This document shows positions 26,442 through 35,365 of a stretch of 64,000 nt of DNA, in pieces; positions within the stretch are counted from its first letter, which is position 1; every line of letters starts with the position of its first letter. Origin of the DNA: DAHUYF01 sp035945115 (GTDB taxonomy: Bacteria > Pseudomonadota > Alphaproteobacteria > ATCC43930 > CGMCC-115725). The translations under genes were made by a program, and so were the position numbers. The stretch lies in assembly GCA_035945115.1 (NCBI GenBank), contig DASZAN010000041.1, positions 4,640 through 68,639 on the forward strand, given 5' to 3'. Below the pieces are notes generated by a model, which saw only the letters and a list, made by a program, of their open reading frames with translations, was not told the DNA's origin and ran no database searches.

Positions 26442-27251
26442 CTACACGCCGCGGAAATTCGGTTTGCGCTTGCCCTGAAACGCCTCGACCCCCTCGCGGA
26501 AGTCTTCGGAGGTGCGCAAGCGGCTATAGCAGTGGCCTTCGAGCTCGATGGCGGTGCTGAGCAACGCGTCCTCGGTGTCGTTGAGCAGCTTTTTTGCCGT
26601 GCGCTGCGCCAACGGTGAGAACGCGCGCAGCTCCTCGACAAGCGCGTCGGTTGCTGCGTCGAGCTTGTCGACAGGGACGCAGTCGCTCGCCACGCCCCAG
26701 TCGAACGCCTGTTTTCCCGAAATGCGTCGCGAGCGCATGACCATGTCTTTGGTGCGGGTGATCCCGATCATCTTTTGCAGGCGCGCCGAGCCGCCGGACC
26801 CGGGAATTTGCCCCAAGCGCTGTTCGGGCAGCGCGTAGAGACAGGTCTCCGAGGCGAGGCGGAAATCGCAGGCGAGCGAAATCTCAAAGCCGACGCCGAA
26901 GCAATAGCCGCGATTGGCGGCGATGACCGGCTTGCTGCAGCGCCCCGGCGCGGCGATGTTCCAAGCGAGCTTGGCGACATGCTCCGGCGAAGCTTCAAGA
27001 AAGCCTTTGATCTCGCCGCCGCTGGAAAAATGGTCGCCCAAGGCGCGCAAGACGACGACGCGAACCCGCTCATCGGCATCGAGCGCCTCGAAGGCGACGC
27101 GAAGCTGGTCGCGCTGCGGCATCGAAATGATGTTGAAGGGCGGACGGTCGAGAACGATATCGGCACGCTCGCGGGCGGGATCGATCTCGACACGGAAGCC
27201 ATCGAGATCGTTCGGTATTTGCGGGGCGATCGTGTAGGGGTTGCGGCTCAT
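26442..27251 (-). CDS. Enoyl-CoA hydratase/isomerase family protein
   Basis: 269 residues of the crotonase fold. The first oxyanion-hole block is LGDHFSSGGEIKGFLE, and the second is NRGYCFGVGFEISLACDFRLAS. The ending REGVEAFQGKRKPNF is standard for the family. The start codon shares one base with the stop of the CoA ligase gene upstream, so translation is coupled. It probably hydrates or opens a ring of the CoA ester formed by the preceding enzymes (BadI-like ring cleavage is one option). Confidence 0.9.
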   Translation of the reverse strand: MSRNPYTIAPQIPNDLDGFRVEIDPARERADIVLDRPPFNIISMPQRDQLRVAFEALDADERVRVVVLRALGDHFSSGGEIKGFLEASPEHVAKLAWNIAAPGRCSKPVIAANRGYCFGVGFEISLACDFRLASETCLYALPEQRLGQIPGSGGSARLQKMIGITRTKDMVMRSRRISGKQAFDWGVASDCVPVDKLDAATDALVEELRAFSPLAQRTAKKLLNDTEDALLSTAIELEGHCYSRLRTSEDFREGVEAFQGKRKPNFRGV

Positions 27252-28804
27252 CAGGGGGTGCCTTTGGAAGCGAAGGTTGGAGCACGTTCGACCTCATATT
27301 CGCCAGCGACCAGCTTGCGGCGGAGAACCTTGCCCACCGGCGATTTCGGTATCTCGCGGACGAAGATGTAGTCGCGCGGCCGCTTGAAATTGGCAAGGCT
27401 CGAGCGCCGGCACCACTCGTCCAATTCTTGCCATTCGACCGGCCGAGCGCATTTGAGGAAGGCGGTGATGCGCTTGCCCCAACGGTCATCCGGCAATCCC
27501 GCGACCGCCACTTCCGCCACATCGGGATGCAGCGAGAGAACGCGCTCGATCTCGCCCGGCGACACGTTCTCGCCGCCGCTGATGATCATGTCGTCGACGC
27601 GTCCGGTGACGAAGATGTCGCCCTCGGCGTCGATGAAGCCGGTATCGCCGGTGAAGTACCAGCCGTTCCGGATCGCCTTCGCGTCGGCGTCGGGCCGTTG
27701 CCAATAGCCTTCGAACGCCTCGTCGCTTGCGAGATCGGCGATGATTTCGCCCTCCTCGCCCGGCGCTGCCAGATCGCCCGGACTCTTCGCGTCGAAGCGC
27801 ACGACGCGAATCCGCTGGTTCAATCCGGCTTTGCCGGCAGAGCCGGGCTTCCGCGCGGCGTCGGGCTCGATCGTGAAGGTGTAGATTTCCGAAGAGCCGT
27901 AATGGTTGACGAAAATCTCAGGCTTGAACGCCGCCGCGACGCGCTCCACCAGCCCGTCGGGCATGGCGGCGCCAGCGAAACCGAGTTTGCGCACGGAGCT
28001 TGTATCGGTTTGCGCGAAACGCTCATGCCCGATGAGGTCATGATAGAGCGTCGGCACCAGGTAAAGGCACGTGATGCGCTCTTCTTCGATGAGGTCGAGC
28101 GCCTCCGCCGCGTCGAAGCGGGCTTGGCAGACGAAGCAGCCGTCAACCAAGGCCATGGCGAGCAGGGAGCGCACGCCCATCGTATGGTAGAGCGGCATGA
28201 CGCCCAACGTCCGCTCGCCATGGGCATAGAGGTTCTGCGCGACATGCGCCACGGCGGCGGCGCGTTCATGCCGATGGCGGCGCGGCACACCCTTGGGTCG
28301 CCCGGTGGTTCCCGAGGTGTAGAGCATCACCGACCATGCGTCGGCCGATGCGTGCGGCACGGCAGCCGCTGGAGATGTTGAGAGCAAATTCTCAAAGTCA
28401 TGCGTGCCGCCGCTCGTCCCCCCGACCGCGATGCGCGGCAGCGCGCTCGTTTCACCGCATCCGGCGACGGCTTCGGCGGAAACGTCCTGGAAGAACACGG
28501 CCCGAGCGCGCGAATCCGCGGCGCAGTAGCCGATCTCATCGGCTTTGGCGCGCCAGTTGAGCGGCGTCATGACCAGCCCGGCGAGCTGACACGCCCAATG
28601 CACGGTCGCCGCCTCCCAACGGTTCTGCAAGACCGAGAGCACGTGATCGCCTCGCTTGAGACCGAGGGTCTCCAGCCCACCCACGAGACGGAGCACCCGG
28701 TCGAGCCATTCGCGATAGGTGAAGCGCAGCTCGCCATCGACGATTGCCGTCGCATCGCCGCTGCGCTCGACCGCGGCGATCAAACTCAGGCCGAGGTCAA
28801 GCAC
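27251..28804 (-). CDS. AMP-forming acyl-CoA synthetase, aryl/benzoate-CoA ligase-like
   Basis: 517 residues from a GTG at 28804, overlapping the 2Fe-2S gene by 8 bases. The AMP-binding P-loop is YTSGTTGRPKGVPRRH. YFTGDTGFIDAEGDIFVTGR and GGENVSPGEIERVL are the A8/hinge motifs, and KSPVGKVLRRKL carries the C-terminal catalytic lysine. Length and pattern fit ligases for benzoate- or medium-chain-like acids. It should form the CoA ester of the acid handled by this operon's hydroxylase, either before or after hydroxylation. Confidence 0.9.
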   Translation of the reverse strand: MLDLGLSLIAAVERSGDATAIVDGELRFTYREWLDRVLRLVGGLETLGLKRGDHVLSVLQNRWEAATVHWACQLAGLVMTPLNWRAKADEIGYCAADSRARAVFFQDVSAEAVAGCGETSALPRIAVGGTSGGTHDFENLLSTSPAAAVPHASADAWSVMLYTSGTTGRPKGVPRRHRHERAAAVAHVAQNLYAHGERTLGVMPLYHTMGVRSLLAMALVDGCFVCQARFDAAEALDLIEEERITCLYLVPTLYHDLIGHERFAQTDTSSVRKLGFAGAAMPDGLVERVAAAFKPEIFVNHYGSSEIYTFTIEPDAARKPGSAGKAGLNQRIRVVRFDAKSPGDLAAPGEEGEIIADLASDEAFEGYWQRPDADAKAIRNGWYFTGDTGFIDAEGDIFVTGRVDDMIISGGENVSPGEIERVLSLHPDVAEVAVAGLPDDRWGKRITAFLKCARPVEWQELDEWCRRSSLANFKRPRDYIFVREIPKSPVGKVLRRKLVAGEYEVERAPTFASKGTP

Positions 28805-29303
28805 CGGGCTTCTCCTCTCGCAAAGCCGCAGCGGCCTCGAGTGCCGCTTGCACGATCCCGGTGTATCCGGTGCAGCGGCAAAGGTGGCCGCTCAGGAGTG
28901 CCCGGATCTCCTCTTCCGTTGGGTCGGGGTGACGTCGGAGGTAATCGTCGAGCGACATGAGGATACCCGGCGTGCAGAAGCCGCATTGGAGCGCGTGGTG
29001 GCGCCGGAAGGCGGCTTGGAGGGTCGACAATTGATCAGCCGCGCCGAGGCTCTCGACCGTGTCGATCCTACGCCCTTCGGCTTGCACGGCGAGCATCAGG
29101 CAGGACCGTGCCGCACGACCGTCTAGCTTGATGGTGCAGGCGCCGCAGATCCCATTTTCACAGCCGACATGCGTCCCGGTCGCCCCAAGCGCATGGCGCA
29201 GGAAGTCGCTCAACAGCATCCGCGGCTCGGCCCAGCCGCTGACGGCTTTGCCGTTGAGCGTCAGCGAGACACGGTGGCGGCAGGCGGCGCTCAGCCTCGG
29301 CAT
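28797..29303 (-). CDS. (2Fe-2S) small subunit of a three-subunit molybdenum hydroxylase
   Basis: 168 residues, ATG with GAGGCG upstream. Cluster 1 is held by C48, C53, C56 and C68 (CENGICGACTIKLDG); cluster 2 by C107, C110, C142 and C144 (CGFC and CRC). This is the CoxS/HcrC/QorS type. The gene overlaps the FAD subunit gene upstream and the CoA ligase gene downstream, so the whole set is one operon. It relays electrons from the molybdenum centre to FAD. Confidence 0.93.
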   Translation of the reverse strand: MPRLSAACRHRVSLTLNGKAVSGWAEPRMLLSDFLRHALGATGTHVGCENGICGACTIKLDGRAARSCLMLAVQAEGRRIDTVESLGAADQLSTLQAAFRRHHALQCGFCTPGILMSLDDYLRRHPDPTEEEIRALLSGHLCRCTGYTGIVQAALEAAAALREEKPGA

Positions 29304-30121
29304 TGGCGCGCCTCCTCAATGGTGCGGCGACCCATCCGGCGCACGAGCTCGCGCCGGTAGCGGGCCGAGGCATGGAGGTCATCGACGGCGCCGAGCTCCC
29401 AGGCAAACGCGTTGAGCGCATCGTCCAGACTGTCGTCGCCCAGATCGGACGGCCACTCCCGCACCATGGGCCGACCAGCAACACCCCCGATCGCCAATCG
29501 GATGTGGGCAGGCCTGACGATGGCGGCGCAGGCGACGATGGCGAAATCGCCATGGCGCTGCGCGACTTCTCGAAAGGCGATGCCGGCGCCGCCCTGGCGA
29601 AGCGGAAACCGGACGGCTTCGACAAGCTCGTCGTCGCGCCTGTCGGTGGAGAGGACCCCCAAGAGGAAGTCGTCGCCGCTGACGATGCGGCGACCGCTCG
29701 CCGAGCGGAGGACCACGTCGCCACCGAGCGCCAGCAGGCAAAGCGGCAATTCAGCGCTCGGATCGGCATGGGCGATCGAACCGCAGATCGTGCCGCGATT
29801 GCGCGTTTGATAGTGCCCGACCCACGGCAGCGCCGCGGCCAACAAGGGTGCTTCAGCGGCGAGTGTCGGACGCGTCGCCAATTGGGCTTGCGTCACCGCG
29901 GCGCCCACCATCAATCTACCATCGACCAGCCGAACCTCTGCCAAGCCGGCCAGGCGGCCGATATCGACCAGCAGCTGTGGCTGGACAAGGCGCATATTGA
30001 GCATCGGCATGAGCGATTGGCCGCCCGCGAGCACCCGAGCATCCCCGCCCAGCTCACCGAGCGCCGCCAGCGCCTCATCGAGCGTCTCGGGACGAAGATA
30101 GTCGAAGCTCGCGGGCTTCAT
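29291..30121 (-). CDS. FAD-binding medium subunit of a molybdenum hydroxylase
   Basis: 276 residues starting at the ATG in the ATGA overlap with the large-subunit gene. MKPASFDYLRPETLDEALAAL and LAGGQSLMPMLNMRL are the two FAD-contact blocks of CoxM/CutM-type subunits, and NRGTICGSIAHADPSAELP is the conserved mid-protein block. The C-terminal CO_deh_flav domain follows. It receives electrons from the iron-sulfur subunit and passes them to a quinone or oxygen. Confidence 0.93.
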   Translation of the reverse strand: MKPASFDYLRPETLDEALAALGELGGDARVLAGGQSLMPMLNMRLVQPQLLVDIGRLAGLAEVRLVDGRLMVGAAVTQAQLATRPTLAAEAPLLAAALPWVGHYQTRNRGTICGSIAHADPSAELPLCLLALGGDVVLRSASGRRIVSGDDFLLGVLSTDRRDDELVEAVRFPLRQGGAGIAFREVAQRHGDFAIVACAAIVRPAHIRLAIGGVAGRPMVREWPSDLGDDSLDDALNAFAWELGAVDDLHASARYRRELVRRMGRRTIEEARQCRG

Positions 30122-32592
30122 CGCTGAAGACCGCGAGCCCGCGGCGCCGGCGCGCGCTCTTCGCCTTGGATGAGCGCCGCCACACGCGATTTGGTCAGCG
30201 GCAAAGCGATCTCGGCAACACCCAAGGCATCGGCGACGGCATTGGCGAGACAAACCGGCGTGCTCATGTTGTTGCCTTCGCCGACCCCCTTGGCGCCCAG
30301 CGGCGTGAATGGAGAGGGCGTCTCCATATGGAGGATGACGGGATCGGGCACTTCGCACGCGGTTGGCACGAGATAGTCGGCGAAGGTTCCGGAAAGGAAA
30401 GCGCCATCATCGCCATAAGCCAATTTCTCATAGAGCGCGGCGCCGACGCCTTGCGCGAACCCGCCGCGGATTTGGCCGTCGACAAGACGAGGGTTCAAGA
30501 TCCGGCCGGCATCGTGCATCGTCACATATTTGTCGATGCGGATCGTGCCCGTATCGCGGTCGATCTCGACGCCGCAAAAATCGAAGATGAAGCCATAGGC
30601 CGCGGAGCTGTTGATCTCGTCGGCCTCGCTTGGTGCTTCAAGCTGCGGCGGCGTCCAGAACACAGTGTCACGCAGTGCCGGCGCCATCCCCGATGGAAGC
30701 GTTCCCGGTGCCCAATGGCTGGTTCCGGCAATGCGCGAAAAGCTGGCCGCGTTGTCGGGATTGCCGCGCGCGAAAATCTTCCCGTCGGCGAATTCGATGT
30801 CCTCGGGTCGAACATTGAGCTGTTGCGCGGCGATGCGTGCCAGTCGCTCGCGTAGCCGCTGGGCGGCGAGGTAGGCGGTGCCGGCCACCGCCGGCGCGAA
30901 ACGGCTGGAGTAGTTGCCCGATGCGATCGACCATGCATCCTTCTGCGTGTCGAGCTCGAGATTGACGCGGATCTCCTCGGGCTTGAGCCCAAACACGTCG
31001 GCGACCACTTGGCTCAACACCGTGCGATGGCCCTGCCCTTGCGGCGTCGAGGCGGCGTGCACAGTGACACCGCCAAGGGGGTCGATCGCGACCGTGGCCG
31101 TGGCATGGGCGCCATTCTTCGGCCCCGCCTTCCGGCGCTCCCCCGGGGTCATCACTGTCGTGATGTAGCCCATATTCGAGACCGACGGCTCGACAATGGC
31201 AGCAAAGCCGATGCCGTAACACCGGCCCTCGGCACGCAGGGCCTCGCGTTTCTTGCGCAGCGCGTCGAGCCCGCCTTCTTCGACGGCGCGCGCGACGGCG
31301 GTCTGATAATCGCCGGAATCGAGCAGCGCGCCGGCGGGCGCTCGATGGGGAAACGCGTGGTGCGGCACGAGATTGCGGCGGATTACCTCGAGCGGATCGA
31401 GGCGCAATTCGACGGCAATGCGCTGCATCAAGCGCTCGAGCGCGAAATAGACCTGCGGTCCACCGAAACCACGATTGAGACCGGTCGGAAGCTTGTTCGT
31501 GACGACCACACGGTTCTTCACCGCGAGATGGCGAATGGCGTAAGCACCCGTGAGGTTGCCGTGCATGCGGTAGAGCGTTGCCGGCTCGGGGGCGCGCAGA
31601 TAGGCACCGCAATCTTCCATCTGATCCCAGCGCATGGCCTTGACGACACCATCAGCGGCGACGGCAGCTTCGATGCGGATGACGCGGTTGGTGGCGGAGA
31701 CCGACCCCACGAGGTGCTCGAGCCGATCTTCGACCCATTTGACCGGCCGACCGGCGACGCGGGACGCCACCGCCATGAGCACCACATAGGGAAATACCCC
31801 CTGCTTCACGCCGAAGCTGCCGCCGGAATCGGGGGGCGTGCGCAGGCGAAGCCGGTTGCCCGGCACGTTGAGCGCGCGCGCCATGACGGGATGAAGGCTG
31901 AACGGGCCCTGGAAGTTGGCGAGCACGTCGTAGACGCCGTCCGCCGGATTGTAGTCGGCGACGACCACATAGCCTTCGATCGGCGTGCAGGAGTTACGGG
32001 GGTAATCGACCGTCAGAGCGACCGTGCGCTCCGCGGCGGCGAATTGGCCATCGGGCTCTCCGTAGACGAAGGTTCGCTCGCTCACGACGTTGCTGCCGAC
32101 CGCGGGGAACAGCCGGGGGCTTTCGGCCGATGCCGCGGCGCGCGGATCAACGACGGCGGCCAACGGCCGGTACTCGACTGCGATGCGCTCCAGCGCGTCC
32201 TCGGCGACATAACGATCCTCGGCGAGAACGACAGCGATGGGCTCGCCGACATAGCGCACGCGGTCGACGGCGAGCGCCCAGCAATCGAGCGCTTGCTTCA
32301 CGCCGACGACAAACCGGCTCGAAAGCTTTGTCACTTCCTCGCGCGTGATGACGGCGGCGACGCCGGGCAGCTTCAGTGCCGCCGAGGTGTCGATCGCGAG
32401 AATGTCGGCATGCGGATGAGGAGACCGAAGGATGGCGGCGTGAAGGGTATCCGGTCGGACCGGGAGATCGTCGGCATAGCGGCCACGCCCGGTGAGGAGC
32501 GCCGCATCCTCAAGCCGCTCGATGGGTCGTCCCACATAAGGCCCTTCCTCTGGCACGGTCTCGGATCCTCCCATACGCGAAGCCGGATTCAT
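30118..32592 (-). CDS. Molybdopterin-binding large subunit of a molybdenum hydroxylase (xanthine oxidase family, not CO dehydrogenase)
   Basis: 824 residues from ATG 32592; ATG 32574 is an alternative. Neither has a good ribosome-binding site. VGRPIERLEDAALLTGRGRYADDL opens the protein as in CoxL-like subunits. The active-site loop reads GLNRGFGGPQ, not the AYxCSFR or AYRGAGR loops of form I and II CO dehydrogenases, so an organic substrate is expected. GAKGVGEGN has the catalytic glutamate (about E772). The operon order large-FAD-small-ligase-hydratase suggests hydroxylation of an aromatic or cyclic acid or its CoA ester. No signal peptide is seen. Confidence 0.9.
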   Translation of the reverse strand: MNPASRMGGSETVPEEGPYVGRPIERLEDAALLTGRGRYADDLPVRPDTLHAAILRSPHPHADILAIDTSAALKLPGVAAVITREEVTKLSSRFVVGVKQALDCWALAVDRVRYVGEPIAVVLAEDRYVAEDALERIAVEYRPLAAVVDPRAAASAESPRLFPAVGSNVVSERTFVYGEPDGQFAAAERTVALTVDYPRNSCTPIEGYVVVADYNPADGVYDVLANFQGPFSLHPVMARALNVPGNRLRLRTPPDSGGSFGVKQGVFPYVVLMAVASRVAGRPVKWVEDRLEHLVGSVSATNRVIRIEAAVAADGVVKAMRWDQMEDCGAYLRAPEPATLYRMHGNLTGAYAIRHLAVKNRVVVTNKLPTGLNRGFGGPQVYFALERLMQRIAVELRLDPLEVIRRNLVPHHAFPHRAPAGALLDSGDYQTAVARAVEEGGLDALRKKREALRAEGRCYGIGFAAIVEPSVSNMGYITTVMTPGERRKAGPKNGAHATATVAIDPLGGVTVHAASTPQGQGHRTVLSQVVADVFGLKPEEIRVNLELDTQKDAWSIASGNYSSRFAPAVAGTAYLAAQRLRERLARIAAQQLNVRPEDIEFADGKIFARGNPDNAASFSRIAGTSHWAPGTLPSGMAPALRDTVFWTPPQLEAPSEADEINSSAAYGFIFDFCGVEIDRDTGTIRIDKYVTMHDAGRILNPRLVDGQIRGGFAQGVGAALYEKLAYGDDGAFLSGTFADYLVPTACEVPDPVILHMETPSPFTPLGAKGVGEGNNMSTPVCLANAVADALGVAEIALPLTKSRVAALIQGEERAPAPRARGLQR

Positions 32593-32760
32593 ACTAAGAC
32601 GGGTCGGCGATGTTCGAGAAGGCTGGGACGAGAACACACGTGCCTCCGTCTGCCCGCCGGTGGAACGGAGGGCGAGCGTTACCACTCCGGGCCTCGCTTG
32701 CTGCCGGATGATCCGTCGTACGACAAAGCCTATACTTGGGCCTAAACCGGGAGGGCGGTG

Positions 32761-34410
32761 ATGATCACCGAAGGCGGCGCGCAGCAAAGGGAGAGCCAGG
32801 CTCGGCCAGTCGAGCGCTGGGACGTCATGGTCATCGGCGCCGGGCTTTCCGGCATGTATCAGCTCTATCGCCTACGCGAGCTCGGCTTCAACGTGCATGT
32901 CTACGAAGCCGGCGGCGGCGTTGGCGGTACGTGGTACTGGAACCGTTATCCCGGAGCACGCTTCGATTCCGAGAGCTGGACCTACGGATTCTCCTTCTCC
33001 CCGGAGCTGCTGCGCCGATGGGACTGGGCCGAGCATTTCTCCGGCCAGCCGGAGAATCTCCGATACTGCGACTTCGTCGCCGATACCTTTGATCTGCGTC
33101 GCGATATCACCTTCAACGCGCGCATCAAGTCCGCGCGGTGGGATGATGCGGCCAATGAGTGGGAGATCGTCATCGAGGATGGACGGCGTGCCCGCGCCCG
33201 CTATCTCATCACGGCCATTGGTCCGCTCTCGGCGCCCACCATGCCGCTCATCGAGGGCGTCGACGCGTTCGAAGGCCAAGCTTGGCATACCGGCCTCTGG
33301 CCGCACGAGCCCGTGAGCTTTGTCGGCAAACGCGTGGCGGTGATCGGCACCGGCGCCTCTGGCGTGCAGGCGATCACCGAGATCGCCAAGACCGCCGGTC
33401 ACCTCACGGTTTTTCAGCGCACCCCCAATTGGTGCGCGCCGCTGAGAAACACCCGAATCGACCGCGAGACCATGGGGCGAATTCGCGCTGACTACGACAG
33501 AATTTTCGCCCGCTGCCGCGAGACCTGGGGCTGCTTCATCCACGATGCCGATCCCAGAAACGCGGTCGACGTATCCGCGGAGGAGCGCGAAGCGCTTTTC
33601 GAGAAGCTCTACAACACGCCGGGCTTCGCCTTTTGGCAGGGTAATTTCCGCGACGCGCTCATCAACAAACGCGCCAACGAGTTCGTGACCGCCTTCGCCG
33701 CGAAAAAGATCCGCGAGCGCGTCAAGGATCAGGGGGTGGCGGGCAAGCTCATTCCCAGGGATCACGGCTTCGGCACGCGGCGCGTGCCGCTCGAAAGCGG
33801 CTATTACGAGGTCTTCAACCAAGGAAATGTCGAGCTCGTCGATGTTCGCGAGACGCCGATCGAACGTATTACCGCTCGCGGCATCAAGACGAGGGATGGC
33901 GAACGTCCCTTCGACATCATCGTCTATGCGACTGGCTTCGACGCGATCACCGGGGCCTTCGATCGCATCGACATCCGTGGGCGCGATGGGATCCGCCTCA
34001 AGGACAAATGGGCGGATGGGCCGCACACCTATCTCGGTTTGCAGGTCGAGGGGTTTCCCAACTTGCTGACGCTCGTCGGACCGCACAACGCCGCGACATT
34101 CTGCAATCTGCCGCGCTGCATCGAGCAGAATGTCGAATGGGTGAGCGAGCTCTTGCGCTATATGCGGGAACGTGGGCTCACGCGTGTCGAGGCGACGGCG
34201 TCCGCCGAAGCGGCGTGGACGACGCATGTGCACGAGACCGCGGCACGCCTGCTCTTGACGCAAGTCGATTCATGGATGACCGGGATCAACAAGAACGTCC
34301 CTTGGCGCCACAAGCGCACCTTCATGGCTTATGCTGGCGGCGCCCCCAAATATCGCCAGAAATGCGACGAGGTGGCCGCCCACGGCTATGAAGGGTTTGC
34401 GCTGACCTGA
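32761..34410 (+). CDS. Flavin-dependent Baeyer-Villiger-type monooxygenase
   Basis: 549 residues, ATG with GGGAGGG upstream. The first Rossmann motif is GAGLSG (26-31), the second GTGASG (196-201). Between them F-E-G-x3-H-x3-W-P at 170-181 is the Baeyer-Villiger fingerprint. GGVGGTWYWNRYPGARFDSES is typical of cyclohexanone- and steroid-type BVMOs. It should insert oxygen next to a ketone using NADPH. It is divergent from the Mo-hydroxylase operon, suggesting a cyclic ketone intermediate in the same pathway, but this is inference. A TATACT box at 32731-32736 is a possible -10. Confidence 0.92.
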   Translation: MITEGGAQQRESQARPVERWDVMVIGAGLSGMYQLYRLRELGFNVHVYEAGGGVGGTWYWNRYPGARFDSESWTYGFSFSPELLRRWDWAEHFSGQPENLRYCDFVADTFDLRRDITFNARIKSARWDDAANEWEIVIEDGRRARARYLITAIGPLSAPTMPLIEGVDAFEGQAWHTGLWPHEPVSFVGKRVAVIGTGASGVQAITEIAKTAGHLTVFQRTPNWCAPLRNTRIDRETMGRIRADYDRIFARCRETWGCFIHDADPRNAVDVSAEEREALFEKLYNTPGFAFWQGNFRDALINKRANEFVTAFAAKKIRERVKDQGVAGKLIPRDHGFGTRRVPLESGYYEVFNQGNVELVDVRETPIERITARGIKTRDGERPFDIIVYATGFDAITGAFDRIDIRGRDGIRLKDKWADGPHTYLGLQVEGFPNLLTLVGPHNAATFCNLPRCIEQNVEWVSELLRYMRERGLTRVEATASAEAAWTTHVHETAARLLLTQVDSWMTGINKNVPWRHKRTFMAYAGGAPKYRQKCDEVAAHGYEGFALT

Positions 34411-34537
34411 GGTCCGCCACCGCTACTCGTTAACGGGTCCGCCGACACTACTCGCGAGTTGCACTTCGACGGCTGCCCGCGCATCATGGCAGGTAGAACG
34501 GCTATGCATAACTAGCCGAGGGAGGAGCGCGGGCGTC

Positions 34538-35365
34538 ATGAGCCCGACACCGGCCGGTTCAGGTGACGGCGGCGCCGATGCGGCGCAGCTTTCGGCTGTG
34601 GCCGTGTCCAAGCACTTTGGCGGCGTTTGTGCCGTGGACGAGGTGTCCTTTGCCGTCGGAAGGGGCGAGATCGTGTCGGTCATCGGCCCCAATGGTGCCG
34701 GGAAGACCTCGCTTCTCAACATGATCAGCGGCTTCTACCGCCCCGACCGGGGCTCGATCCGGCTCGAGGAGCGCGACATCACCCGCTGCCGGCCCTCAGA
34801 GATCGCGCGGCTTGGCGTCGCCCGCACCTTCCAGAACATCGCGCTCTTCAGCGGGCTCACCGTGCTCGACAACATCTTGCTGGGACGCCACGTCCATATG
34901 CGGGCGGGCGTCATGGCATCCCTGATCTTCTGGGGGCCGGCCCGCAATGAACAGGTGAGGCATCGCGCCCGCGCCGAAGAAATCATTGAATTCCTGAAGC
35001 TCGATGACGTCCGCAAGCAGCCGACGGCCGCCCTTCCCTATGGGTTGCGCAAGCGCGTCGAGCTCGGTCGCGCGCTGGCACTCGATCCCAAGCTGCTGCT
35101 TCTTGATGAGCCCATGGGCGGGATGAATCAGGAAGAGAAGGAGGACATCGCCCGCTTCATTCTCGACATCAACGCGGAATGGGGCACCACGATCATCTTG
35201 ATCGAGCATGACATGGCCGTGGTCATGGATATTTCCGATCGCGTCGCCGTGCTCGATCACGGCCGCAAGATCGCCGAAGGAACGCCCAAAGAGGTGCAAC
35301 ATCATCCCGCCGTGCTGCAGGCCTATCTCGGTCGCGAGGCGGTGGCCATGGAGGCCCGCGCATGA
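34538..35365 (+). CDS. livG: Branched-chain-type ABC transporter ATP-binding protein, LivG type
   Basis: 275 residues with Walker A GPNGAGKTS, the LivG-style signature LPYGLRKRVELGRAL and Walker B LLLLDEP. A GGAGG site precedes the ATG. It is the first gene of a six-gene cluster with LivH, LivM, LivF and a binding protein. A 25-residue N-terminal extension precedes the ATPase domain. The next gene overlaps by 4 bases. Confidence 0.92.
   Translation: MSPTPAGSGDGGADAAQLSAVAVSKHFGGVCAVDEVSFAVGRGEIVSVIGPNGAGKTSLLNMISGFYRPDRGSIRLEERDITRCRPSEIARLGVARTFQNIALFSGLTVLDNILLGRHVHMRAGVMASLIFWGPARNEQVRHRARAEEIIEFLKLDDVRKQPTAALPYGLRKRVELGRALALDPKLLLLDEPMGGMNQEEKEDIARFILDINAEWGTTIILIEHDMAVVMDISDRVAVLDHGRKIAEGTPKEVQHHPAVLQAYLGREAVAMEARA

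Noticed and set aside
30118..32592. Annotation as aerobic carbon monoxide dehydrogenase large subunit
   Set aside because: The active-site loop reads GLNRGFGGPQ, lacking the cysteine-containing form I loop and the form II AYRGAGR loop, and the operon contains CoA-ester enzymes instead of CODH maturation genes.
34411..34537. Possible promoter with TTGCAC and TATGCA ahead of livG
   Set aside because: The two hexamers are nearly 40 bases apart, far outside workable spacing.
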